DNA from: Mycobacterium szulgai
GTDB taxonomy: Bacteria > Actinomycetota > Actinomycetes > Mycobacteriales > Mycobacteriaceae
Reading direction: 5' to 3'
Assembly: GCF_002116635.1 (NCBI RefSeq)
Contig: NZ_LQPW01000010.1
Location: 62,001 to 126,000 of the forward strand
DNA: 64,000 nt
A program made the position numbers and the translations under genes. The notes under the pieces are model-generated. The model had not been told where the DNA came from, ran no database searches, and was given only the letters and a program-made list of their open reading frames with translations. Of this stretch, positions 56,571 through 64,000 are shown piece by piece; position 1 is the stretch's first letter; the number at the start of each line of letters is the position of its first letter.

Positions 56571-58088
56571 ATGCATACGGTAAGGGGTCGAACCGACCAC
56601 GTAGTGGTGGTGGGCGCGGGGCTGGCAGGGCTTTCGGCAGCACTGCACCTCGCCGGTCGTGGCCGTCAGGTCACCGTGGTGGAACGCGAGGCGTGGCCAG
56701 GCGGCCGGGCGGGCCGCCGTGACATAGCCGGCTACCGGATAGACACCGGGCCGACCGTACTGACCATGCCGGATCTCATCGACGAGGCGTTCGCCGCCGT
56801 CGGCGAAAGCAGTTCTCAACGTTTGGATCTGTTGCCCGTCGACCCGGCCTACCGAGCCCTGTTCGCCGACGGCGGCTCCATCGACGTACACAGCGATGCA
56901 GACCGGATGGCCGCAGCAATCGAGGAATTCGCCGGCCCGCGCGAGGCCGCCGGCTATCGCGCGCTGCGGGATTGGCTGCAACGGCTGTACCAAACGGAGT
57001 TCGCCGGATTCATCTCCGCCAACTTCGACTCGCCGCTGTCCATGCTGACGCCCCAGTTGGGCCGGCTCGCCGCCATCGGCGGATTCCGTCGTTGGGACAC
57101 GATGGTGCGGCGCCACATCAGCGATGCCAAATTGCGGCGGGTTTTCACCTTCCAGTCGCTGTATGCCGGAGTGGCGCCGCAACACGCACTGGCCGTCTAC
57201 GCGGTGATCGCTTACATGGACACCATTTCGGGCGTCTACTTTCCGCGCGGCGGCGTGCGCGCCCTGCCGGAGGCATTGGCCGCCGCCGCCCAAGACGCCG
57301 GGGTCCGCTTCTGCTACGGATCGACGGTAACCCGCCTGGACCGCAGCGGTGCGCGGGTGACCGCGGTGATCACGGCCGAGGGCGAGCGCGTCGCCTGCGA
57401 TGCGGTGGTGTTGACCACCGAACTGCCGCACACCTATCAACTGCTGGGCCGGCGACCACGACGAATCCTGCCGCTGCGCGCAGCGCCTTCTGCGGTGGTG
57501 TTGCACGCCGGTTGCTCGGCGCTGCCACGCGACACAGCGCACCACACAATACTTTTCGGCTCTGAGTGGGAGCAGACGTTCACCGACATCATCCAAGCGG
57601 GCCAAGTCATGCGCGACCCTTCGCTGCTGGTGACCCGGCCGACGGCCAGCGACCCGACGCTGGCCCCGGCCGGCAGCGATCTGCTCTACGTGCTTGCCCC
57701 GGCGCCCAATCTGTCCCGCGGAAATATCGACTGGGCCGATACCGGCCCGGCCTACGCGCAAAGCATGCTCGACACGGTGCGAGAGCGGCTGTTGCCCCAC
57801 CTGGACGACGCCGAAGTGCTGCACCTCGACACGCCTGCCGATTGGGCCCACCGGGGCATGACGGCCGGCACGCCGTTCGCCTTGGCGCACACCTTTACCC
57901 AGACCGGGCCGTTCCGGCCGGCGAATCTGGTGCGCGGTATCGAGAACGCGGTGCTGGCCGGGTCATCGACGGTGCCTGGCGTCGGGGTGCCCACCACGCT
58001 GATCTCGGGCCGGCTGGCCGCCGACCGCATCACCGGCACGCCCGACCGGTCCTCCGCCAGCCTCGACCTGAAAGCCCGATTGCCATGA
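56571..58088 (+). CDS. crtI: Phytoene desaturase
   Basis: A 505-residue FAD enzyme that converts phytoene to lycopene by stepwise desaturation. The FAD motif VVVVGAGLAGLSAALHLAGRG is at residues 11-31, then WPGGRAGRR, and the C-terminal CrtI signature reads GSSTVPGVGVPTTLISGRLAADRI. Membrane-peripheral. The TGA overlaps the crtB ATG by 4 bp. Confidence 0.96.
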   Translation: MHTVRGRTDHVVVVGAGLAGLSAALHLAGRGRQVTVVEREAWPGGRAGRRDIAGYRIDTGPTVLTMPDLIDEAFAAVGESSSQRLDLLPVDPAYRALFADGGSIDVHSDADRMAAAIEEFAGPREAAGYRALRDWLQRLYQTEFAGFISANFDSPLSMLTPQLGRLAAIGGFRRWDTMVRRHISDAKLRRVFTFQSLYAGVAPQHALAVYAVIAYMDTISGVYFPRGGVRALPEALAAAAQDAGVRFCYGSTVTRLDRSGARVTAVITAEGERVACDAVVLTTELPHTYQLLGRRPRRILPLRAAPSAVVLHAGCSALPRDTAHHTILFGSEWEQTFTDIIQAGQVMRDPSLLVTRPTASDPTLAPAGSDLLYVLAPAPNLSRGNIDWADTGPAYAQSMLDTVRERLLPHLDDAEVLHLDTPADWAHRGMTAGTPFALAHTFTQTGPFRPANLVRGIENAVLAGSSTVPGVGVPTTLISGRLAADRITGTPDRSSASLDLKARLP

Positions 58089-59020
58089 TCCGCAACGAAT
58101 TCGACGCCGCCGGAATAGCCGACCCGCTCCTGCGCAGCGCCTACCGTCGCTGCCGGCAGATCGCGGCCGAAAACGGCCGCACCTACTTCCTGGCGACTCG
58201 GCTGCTGGCCCCCGACCAGCGCCCGGCGGTACACGCCCTGTACGCGTTCGCCCGTTATGCCGACGACATCCTCGACGAGTTCAACCCGGACCTGGACGCC
58301 GCCACCCGATCCGAACGGTTGCAGCAGCTGTCCGACCGGTTTTTCGCCGGCGGCGACCACCGTCAAGATCCGGTCCTGGCCGCCGTCGATCACACCGTGC
58401 GCCGCTACGGGATCAGCGCAGATCTGTTCGAGGACTTCCTTGCCTCGATGCGGATGGACCTCACCGTCACCGACTATCCCGACCGCGACGCGCTCAACCG
58501 CTACATGCGCGGATCGGCGGAAGTCATTGGTCTGCAGATGCTTCCGGTGCTGGGAACGATCTCCGGCGCCGACGAGGCCGCCCCGTACGCTGCCGCGCTG
58601 GGCCGCGCGTTTCAGCTGACCAACTTCCTGCGCGATATCGATGAAGATCTGATGCGCGGCCGCATCTACCTGCCGGCCGACGAGTTGGGCACGTTTGGCG
58701 TGGACCGTGAACTGATGCTGTGGTGTCACAACCACCGCCGCACCGATTCGCGCGTCCGGGCGGCGTTAGCGGCTCAACACGACATCACCCGGCAGACGTA
58801 CCGATTCGCCAGGCATGGGATTGCCATGCTCGCACCGCGCTCCCAACCGTGCGTCGCCACCGCGCTTACCCTGTACTCAGAGATCTTGGATTGCATTGAG
58901 GACAGCGACTTTTCGGTATTCAGTCACCGCGCTACCGTGGGGACGACGCGACGACTTCAGGTCGCCGGCGGGGCACTGCTGCGGTCGTGGCGGGTGCGAC
59001 GACAGGTCGGCGCGGCGTGA
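58085..59020 (+). CDS. crtB: Phytoene synthase
   Basis: A 311-residue squalene/phytoene synthase condensing two GGPP to phytoene. Aspartate motifs: YADDILDEF (D60, D61, D64) and FLRDIDEDLMRGRIYLP (D184-x3-D188), with the conserved RAFQLTNFLRDI. It starts at ATG 58085 inside the crtI stop and ends overlapping crtYc. Confidence 0.97.
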   Translation: MIRNEFDAAGIADPLLRSAYRRCRQIAAENGRTYFLATRLLAPDQRPAVHALYAFARYADDILDEFNPDLDAATRSERLQQLSDRFFAGGDHRQDPVLAAVDHTVRRYGISADLFEDFLASMRMDLTVTDYPDRDALNRYMRGSAEVIGLQMLPVLGTISGADEAAPYAAALGRAFQLTNFLRDIDEDLMRGRIYLPADELGTFGVDRELMLWCHNHRRTDSRVRAALAAQHDITRQTYRFARHGIAMLAPRSQPCVATALTLYSEILDCIEDSDFSVFSHRATVGTTRRLQVAGGALLRSWRVRRQVGAA

Positions 59021-59340
59021 GCGATCGCTGGCAGTACTTGATCGTGCTGGGGTTGTGCTTGCTGATCACCGCCCCGCTGGAGATGTTCGGCGGCGGCGTC
59101 TATCGCCAAATCAAGCGGGCCGCGGTGGCGGTGCTACCTGTCGCGGTCGTGTTCTTGGTCTGGGACGCGGTGGCGATCGCCGCCCGGATCTGGACGTACA
59201 ACGACAGATACATCACCGGCTTGCGCATCCCGCCCCGGATTCCACTCGAAGAGCTGTGCTTCTTCGTGGTGATACCGGTGTGCGCGTTGCTTACCTACAA
59301 CGCGGTCACCGTGATCCTGGATCGGAGCAAGCGGCGATGA
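59017..59340 (+). CDS. crtYc: Lycopene beta-cyclase subunit c
   Basis: A 107-residue membrane protein with about three helices and the cyclase motif RIPLEELCFFVVIP. With CrtYd it forms the heterodimeric actinobacterial lycopene cyclase that makes beta-carotene. The GTG at 59017 overlaps the crtB stop (GTGA). Fusion of the two subunits in other organisms gives the crtYB-type cyclase. Confidence 0.95.
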   Translation: MSDRWQYLIVLGLCLLITAPLEMFGGGVYRQIKRAAVAVLPVAVVFLVWDAVAIAARIWTYNDRYITGLRIPPRIPLEELCFFVVIPVCALLTYNAVTVILDRSKRR

Positions 59341-59654
59341 CCGGGCTCGGGTATACCGTTCCAGCGATTACCGCGGTGCTTGGAGTGTGCGTACTCGAAC
59401 TCGCGGTATTGCACACCGGCTTGTTTCGACGGCCCGCTTACTGGTTATCCATGCTCATCGTGCTGGGCTTCCAGATACCCGTGGATGGCTGGTTGACCAA
59501 ACTGAGCGCCCCCATCGTCATCTACGATGAGCGGCAGACCAGCGCGCTGCGCTTTCCGTTCGACATTCCAATCGAAGACTTCTTGTTTGGTTTCGCGATG
59601 GTCACCGCGGTGTTGCTGCTATGGGAGCGACAGCGGGTAAGCGGGCGGCGATGA
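59337..59654 (+). CDS. crtYd: Lycopene beta-cyclase subunit d
   Basis: A 105-residue membrane protein, three helices, with the second-half cyclase motif FDIPIEDFLFGF. It is the heterodimer partner of CrtYc. It overlaps crtYc (ATGA at 59337) and the following methyltransferase by 4 bp. Confidence 0.95.
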   Translation: MTGLGYTVPAITAVLGVCVLELAVLHTGLFRRPAYWLSMLIVLGFQIPVDGWLTKLSAPIVIYDERQTSALRFPFDIPIEDFLFGFAMVTAVLLLWERQRVSGRR

Positions 59655-60370
59655 ATAGAACAGGCCTTTCGCGCAGTGAAGTGCCGAATGCGTTCGATGC
59701 CGGCGCGGCCGCCTACGATCGGTTGGTGGGCGCTAATCCTGGCTACCACGCGAATTTGCGGCGCTCCACGCAGCGCATGGGCCTGCCGGAACGCGGGCGC
59801 GGGCTGCGGCTGCTCGACGCGGGCTGCGGCACCGGTGCGTCGACGGCCGCGCTGCTGGCCGCCGCACCCGAAGCCGAAATCATCGCCGTCGACGCCGCGC
59901 GCGGAATGTTGACTGCGGCACAGGCGAAATCGTGGCCGCCCTCGGTGCGATTCGTGCACGCCCGTATCGAGGAGCTCGACCGACATGGCATCACCGGCCC
60001 CTTCGACGGCATCCTGGCCGCCTATCTGTTGCGCAACCTGGCAGACCCGGACGGTCAACTTCGAACTTTCCGCACACTGCTACGGCCAGGCGCAACGTTG
60101 GCGTTACACGAGTATTCGGTGCGCGATTCGCGTGCCGCCACCCGCGTCTGGCACGCCGTGTGCTGGGGCATCATCATTCCCGCAGGCTGGTGGCGAACCC
60201 GTAGCACCACTCTGTACCGGCACCTGTGGCGCAGCGTTTTGACTTTCGACGGCGCGGCACGGCTACGGCAGCGGATGAGTGACGCCGGATTCACCTCAGT
60301 GCGCAGCGAATCCATGCCAGGCTGGGAAAAGGACATCGTCCACACCTTTATCGGAGAGGCCCCGCGATGA
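59651..60370 (+). CDS. SAM-dependent methyltransferase of the crt operon
   Basis: A 239-residue class I methyltransferase: motif I LLDAGCGTGASTAALLAAAP, motif II acidic AVDAARGML, and a long helical insert with WWRTRSTTLYRHLWRSVLTFDG. Genes of this type (crtT) accompany crtU in actinobacterial aromatic-carotenoid clusters. Its substrate is unproven: it could O-methylate a hydroxylated carotenoid ring made by the downstream oxygenase. It overlaps both neighbours by 4 bp, so it is translated as part of the operon. Confidence 0.88.
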   Translation: MNRTGLSRSEVPNAFDAGAAAYDRLVGANPGYHANLRRSTQRMGLPERGRGLRLLDAGCGTGASTAALLAAAPEAEIIAVDAARGMLTAAQAKSWPPSVRFVHARIEELDRHGITGPFDGILAAYLLRNLADPDGQLRTFRTLLRPGATLALHEYSVRDSRAATRVWHAVCWGIIIPAGWWRTRSTTLYRHLWRSVLTFDGAARLRQRMSDAGFTSVRSESMPGWEKDIVHTFIGEAPR

Positions 60371-61887
60371 CCGACCGCCGCCGCCAGCACCACCCGGCCT
60401 CCCCCGGACTGCCCACCGCGCGTGCACTCACGTCGCGACCGCGGGCGGTGGTCGTCGGCGCTGGCATCGCCGGGCTTGCGGCAGCGACCGGACTCGCCGA
60501 ACGCGGCGTCGACGTGGAAGTCGTGGAGAGCCAGCCGTATCTAGGTGGGCGCGTAGGCGGCTGGACAGAAACCGACGACGGCACCGCGCTGGCGATGAAT
60601 CGCGGATTTCACGCATTCTTCCGCCAGTACTACAACCTGCGCGCCTTGCTGCGACGCATCGATCCGCGACTGTCGATGCTGACGCCGGTCGACGACTATC
60701 CCCTAATCGACGGCGCCGGCCGGCGCGACAGTTTCCGCGGATTACCCCGCACTCCGCCGTGGAACGCCCTTGCGTTCGCGCTGCGCAGCCCGACGTTTCG
60801 GCTCTCGGACCTCGCTCGCATCGACGCCGGCGCGGCGGCGCCGCTGGCCGCCGTTTCGGTGCCCGACATCTATCACCGGCTCGACCACATCGACGCCGAG
60901 ACCTTCTTGAAGAGCATCAATTTTCCGGAGTCGGCACGCCACCTCGCGTTTGAGGTGTTCTCCCGCAGCTTCTTCGCCGAACCGTCGCAACTCTCGGCCG
61001 GCGAGCTGGCCACTATGTTCCACATCTATTTCCTGGGCTCTGCCGAGGGGCTGATTTTCGACGTCGCCAACGCCAATTTCGATGTCAGCCTTTGGAACCC
61101 GCTGCGCGACTACCTCAGCGAGCGCGGCGTTCGGTTTCGGCTTGGCGAGCAGGTGCTGCAGGTAGCCGGCGACGTCACCGAATCATTTGGCATCCATACC
61201 GATTCCGGTGGTCGACTGGACGCGGACGCGGTGGTGCTCGCCGTCGACGTGGGCGGCCTGCAACGAATAGTCGCCGCCTCACCGACTCTGGGCAACGACC
61301 TGTGGCGTGCGCAGATACGGCGATTGCGGACGGCGCCGTCGTTCGTGGTGCATCGGCTTTGGCTGGACCAGCCGGTCGATTCCGGACGGGCTGCCTTCCT
61401 AGGCACCGCAGGCCATCCACCGCTGGATAACATCAGCGTTTTGGAGCGCTACGAACGCGAAGCCGCCGACTGGTCACAGAGCCAACACGGTTCAGTAATC
61501 GAATTACACTCTTATGCAACAAGTTCCGCAGCCACGAGTCAAGCCGCGATGGCCCGGCTGCATCAGCTGTATCCAGAAACCACTAGGGCACGGGTTGTTC
61601 ACCAGCGCGTGCTGCGGCGCAGCGACTGCCCCCTGTTCACACCGGGGACCTACACCCGGCGTCCGACCGTCGTTTCGCCACACCCTGGACTGGCACTGGC
61701 CGGCGACGGCATTCGCATCGATCTGCCGGTGGCACTGATGGAACGCGCGGCCACCACCGGCTGGTCGGCAGCCAATCATCTACTAAAGCGGTGGGGGCTG
61801 GCCGGCCACGAGCTGTGCACCGTCCCCACCCGCGGACGGTCGCCGCTGCTGCGCTCACTCGCCGACCGGCAACGACGACGGCAATAA
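60367..61887 (+). CDS. crtU: Beta-carotene desaturase/methyltransferase (aromatic carotenoid, isorenieratene-type)
   Basis: A 506-residue FAD protein: VVVGAGIAGLAAATGLAERG (about residues 29-48), WTETDDGTALAMNRGFHAFFRQYYNLRALLRRIDP (the CrtU signature HAFFRQYYNLR), and C-terminal FAD motif GLALAGDGIRIDLPVALMERAATTGWSAANHLL. CrtU homologues desaturate beta-carotene rings and shift a methyl group to form aromatic phi-rings, giving isorenieratene (leprotene). ATGA overlap with the methyltransferase. Confidence 0.92.
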   Translation: MTDRRRQHHPASPGLPTARALTSRPRAVVVGAGIAGLAAATGLAERGVDVEVVESQPYLGGRVGGWTETDDGTALAMNRGFHAFFRQYYNLRALLRRIDPRLSMLTPVDDYPLIDGAGRRDSFRGLPRTPPWNALAFALRSPTFRLSDLARIDAGAAAPLAAVSVPDIYHRLDHIDAETFLKSINFPESARHLAFEVFSRSFFAEPSQLSAGELATMFHIYFLGSAEGLIFDVANANFDVSLWNPLRDYLSERGVRFRLGEQVLQVAGDVTESFGIHTDSGGRLDADAVVLAVDVGGLQRIVAASPTLGNDLWRAQIRRLRTAPSFVVHRLWLDQPVDSGRAAFLGTAGHPPLDNISVLERYEREAADWSQSQHGSVIELHSYATSSAATSQAAMARLHQLYPETTRARVVHQRVLRRSDCPLFTPGTYTRRPTVVSPHPGLALAGDGIRIDLPVALMERAATTGWSAANHLLKRWGLAGHELCTVPTRGRSPLLRSLADRQRRRQ

Positions 61888-61888
61888 C

Positions 61889-62884
61889 ATGAACGTTAGC
61901 GATCGTATCCGTGCGCGCTGGCCGAAAGACTGGCCGCTGCAAGTGGTTTCGCGGGAATCATGGTCGCAGCAGCGCCCCACCTACGGCGCCGCACAGCCGA
62001 GCATCATTGACGCCGCCCTGCAGCGGTCACAGCGCCGGCCCACCGGGAACTGGTATGCCTTCGCGGCAAGCCGCGATGTGCGGGCGAGCGGTCCCGTCGG
62101 CGCGCAAGTGGCCGGCGTCGAACTCGTCGCCTGGCGCGACCGGCACGGTCGGCTGGTAGTGGGTCCGGGTAGTTGCCCCCATCTGGGCGCCGACCTTGCG
62201 ACCGGCGTCGTGCGTGCAGGGGTGTTGTTCTGCCGCTGGCACGGGTTGGCTTTGGACGGCCAGACGTGCAGATTGGGATGGAGCCCCTTCCCCAGTTTCG
62301 ACGACGGCGTGTTGGCGTGGGTGCGCCTTGACTCGGCCGGCGGGGAAGCACCGCTGGACAAGCCGGTGATCGCGGCGCGCCCGGGCGCGCACAAACTGAC
62401 GGCCGTCACCCGCATGGTCGGAATCTGCGAACCGTGCGACATCATCGCCAACCGCCTCGACCCCTGGCACGGCGGATGGTTCCACCCGCACTCATTCACC
62501 CGACTCGAGGTGCTCACGACTCCGACCGCCGACGATGACCGCTTCCTGGTCTCGGTCACCTTCCGCATCGGGCGCTTGGGAGTGCCGACGATCGCCGAAT
62601 TCACCTGCCCCGACGCACGCACCATCGTGATGCGAATCGTCGAGGGCGAAGGCAGCGGCAGCGTCGTCGAAACCCACGCCACCCCAATCGGTCCCGGACC
62701 GGATGGCAAGCCCAGCGTTGCCGTGCTCGAGGCGACTTTCGCGCATTCGCCGCGCCCGGGATTTCGGGCTGCGCTCAAGGCGGCGCCTCTGGTGACACCA
62801 CTGATGCGCTATGCCGCACGTCGGCTGTGGCGCGACGATATGGCCTATGCCGAACGCCGCTACCACTTGCGTGCGCGACGCTGA
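61889..62884 (+). CDS. Rieske-type non-heme iron oxygenase (DUF5914-like) of the crt operon
   Basis: A 331-residue protein with two clear metal sites. The Rieske [2Fe-2S] motif is CPHLG...VLFCRWHG (C96, H98, C115, H118). The mononuclear iron triad appears as NRLDPWHGGWFH (N188, D191, H194, H199), the D-x2-H-x4-H pattern of ring-hydroxylating oxygenases. No reductase or ferredoxin gene is nearby. Being one base after crtU, it is likely to oxidise an aromatic carotenoid; the position and product are unknown. Confidence 0.88.
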   Translation: MNVSDRIRARWPKDWPLQVVSRESWSQQRPTYGAAQPSIIDAALQRSQRRPTGNWYAFAASRDVRASGPVGAQVAGVELVAWRDRHGRLVVGPGSCPHLGADLATGVVRAGVLFCRWHGLALDGQTCRLGWSPFPSFDDGVLAWVRLDSAGGEAPLDKPVIAARPGAHKLTAVTRMVGICEPCDIIANRLDPWHGGWFHPHSFTRLEVLTTPTADDDRFLVSVTFRIGRLGVPTIAEFTCPDARTIVMRIVEGEGSGSVVETHATPIGPGPDGKPSVAVLEATFAHSPRPGFRAALKAAPLVTPLMRYAARRLWRDDMAYAERRYHLRARR

Positions 62885-62946
62885 GCGCGCCGACGTTCGC
62901 TGTGTGCGCGACTCGGGCAGGCCTGAACGGCTATCCTGAATCAGCG

Positions 62947-63360
62947 ATGCGGAAGATATATTTCGCCGTCGTCGCCGCCAGCATCGGCGCCCACTTCGGC
63001 TATCTCATTTATCTGCCCAGCGGCGGCTTCCTGGCGTTGCGGTGGCCGCGTACGTTCTGGCTGCACCTGCCCAGTGTGTGCTGGGGCATCGGTGTCGTTG
63101 CACTGCACTGGCCCTGCCCGCTGACATCGCTGGAGGACTGGGCACGCGCTCGAGCCGGAGTGGGTCCGTTGCCGAAAAGCGGATTCATCGGTCGCTATGT
63201 CGAAGGAGTGTGCTGTCCGGCCAACCGAATCGGTACCGCACAAACGCTTGCTTTTGCCGCGGCCGCGGTCTCGTGGATCCTGCTGGCGCGGCGACGGTGG
63301 GGCGGTGTTGCGACCAACACCCGGCCGGCGGCATTAGGACTGTTGCCGGCGCGCAGATAG
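62947..63360 (+). CDS. DUF2784 integral membrane protein
   Basis: A 137-residue membrane protein: helix YFAVVAASIGAHFGYLIYLPSGGFLALRW, then WLHLPSVCWGIGVVALHWPCPLTSLEDWARARAG, a final helix TLAFAAAAVSWILLA. The FLALRWP...LHLP...CPLT.LE pattern identifies the DUF2784 family, of unknown function. The ATG at 62947 lies 62 bp after the oxygenase gene; it may be the last crt operon gene. Confidence 0.85.
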   Translation: MRKIYFAVVAASIGAHFGYLIYLPSGGFLALRWPRTFWLHLPSVCWGIGVVALHWPCPLTSLEDWARARAGVGPLPKSGFIGRYVEGVCCPANRIGTAQTLAFAAAAVSWILLARRRWGGVATNTRPAALGLLPARR

Positions 63361-63373
63361 GCTGGTGTTTCTG

Positions 63374-63946
63374 ATGAAGGATGCGCCAAAGGTCAGCAAG
63401 CGCCGCGGTAATGATCCAGCGCCCACCCGTGCGGAACTTGAACGGCAGCTGTCGGCCGATATACGGGCGATCACCGCACGTTCGGATCGCGTAGGCCGGC
63501 ACTACGCGCGTCTCAACGAGGTAAGCAGCAACGACTTTCACGCCCTGCTGCACATCATGGTGAGTGAGACCGCTGGCGAACCGTTGACTTTGGCTCAGCT
63601 ACGACAGCGCATGGACGTCTCACCAGCGGCTATCACCTACCTCGTGGACCGGATGATCGAAGCGGGCCACATCCGTCGCGAACCTGACCCGGACGATCGT
63701 CGCAAGTGGCTGCTGCGTTACGAAGATAGCGGTATGACGCTGGCGCACACGTTCTTCAAGCCGTTGGGTGGCCATCTCAGCGCGGCTATGGCCGATCTAT
63801 CCGATAAGGACCTAGTCGCCGCTCACCGCGTGTTCATGGCGATGATCGAGGCGATGGGCACGTTCGAAGACCAGCTGTGCAGCGACGGCGCCAAGCCGTC
63901 AACGAACGGGGCGCGGTCGCGAGGGCGGCAGAATACGACCGGGTAG
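63374..63946 (+). CDS. MarR-family regulator, candidate crt regulator
   Basis: A 190-residue winged-helix protein: EVSSNDFHALLHIMVSETAGEPLTLAQLRQRMDVSPAAITYLVDRMIEAGHIRREPDPDDRRKWLLRYEDSG contains the recognition helix and the wing DPDDRR. The role of repressor of pigment genes is inferred from its position at the end of the crt operon. The ATG at 63374 is used; a GTG at 63365 is possible. Confidence 0.88.
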   Translation: MKDAPKVSKRRGNDPAPTRAELERQLSADIRAITARSDRVGRHYARLNEVSSNDFHALLHIMVSETAGEPLTLAQLRQRMDVSPAAITYLVDRMIEAGHIRREPDPDDRRKWLLRYEDSGMTLAHTFFKPLGGHLSAAMADLSDKDLVAAHRVFMAMIEAMGTFEDQLCSDGAKPSTNGARSRGRQNTTG

Positions 63947-64000
63947 TGCTGTACCCACCCCCGATAGCAAACGCTGCTCGATCAGGTCCGCGCCGTGCCC

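Overview
The window is high-GC DNA from a slow-growing, pigmented non-tuberculous Mycobacterium. Three things point there: gene order largely follows the M. tuberculosis Rv2994-Rv3032 segment (recalled from memory, not searched), there are two PE_PGRS genes and two MmpS/MmpL pairs, and a complete carotenoid operon is present that M. tuberculosis lacks. PE_PGRS genes place it near the M. kansasii / M. marinum / M. szulgai / M. gordonae group; the species cannot be fixed from this sequence.

Layout. 1-1.5 kb: tandem MFS transporters, the first cut by the window edge. 1.4-4.0 kb: leuB and serA. 4.0-6.1 kb: an FAD oxidoreductase and wrbA. 6.1-9.7 kb: the branched-chain operon ilvB1-ilvN-ilvC, preceded by a leader peptide and attenuator. 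9.9-15.3 kb: cfp6, doxX, lppZ, two flavin-reductase-like genes, gatB. 15.3-17.8 kb: two tandem ParA/MinD-like ATPases. 18.1-29.9 kb: two tetR-mmpS-mmpL sets in mirror orientation around pfkA, gatCA and an ACT-domain gene. 29.9-41.8 kb: ligA, PE_PGRS, a MetE-like gene, lpqA, mnmA, iscS, an acyltransferase/GNAT pair and a second PE_PGRS. 41.8-47.5 kb: etfBA and the three-gene methylglucose lipopolysaccharide (MGLP)-type cluster of methyltransferase, GH57 branching enzyme and GT4 glucosyltransferase. 47.5-49.7 kb: an SRPBCC/epimerase fusion and a broken epimerase pseudogene.

49.7-55.2 kb is an accessory block of small stress-type genes: two STAS proteins, CsbD-like, a helical unknown, an SDR-DUF2867 protein, a DUF2945 (tudor-like) protein and a DUF3140 pseudogene. 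It runs into the crt operon (55.36-62.9 kb): crtE, crtI, crtB, crtYc, crtYd, a methyltransferase, crtU and a Rieske-type non-heme iron oxygenase. A DUF2784 membrane protein and a MarR regulator follow. The enzymes predict GGPP to phytoene to lycopene to beta-carotene to an aromatic (isorenieratene-type) carotenoid, with possible further oxidation and methylation. A SigF-type promoter motif lies directly against the crtE GTG start, which suggests stress- or light-linked pigment synthesis from a leaderless mRNA.

The most promising leads are the CrtU/methyltransferase/Rieske oxygenase tail of the carotenoid operon, the stress-pigment island as a whole, the leaderless ilv leader peptide, the orphan ATPase pair, and a family of short dispersed repeats, including one that appears to sit in frame inside iscS.
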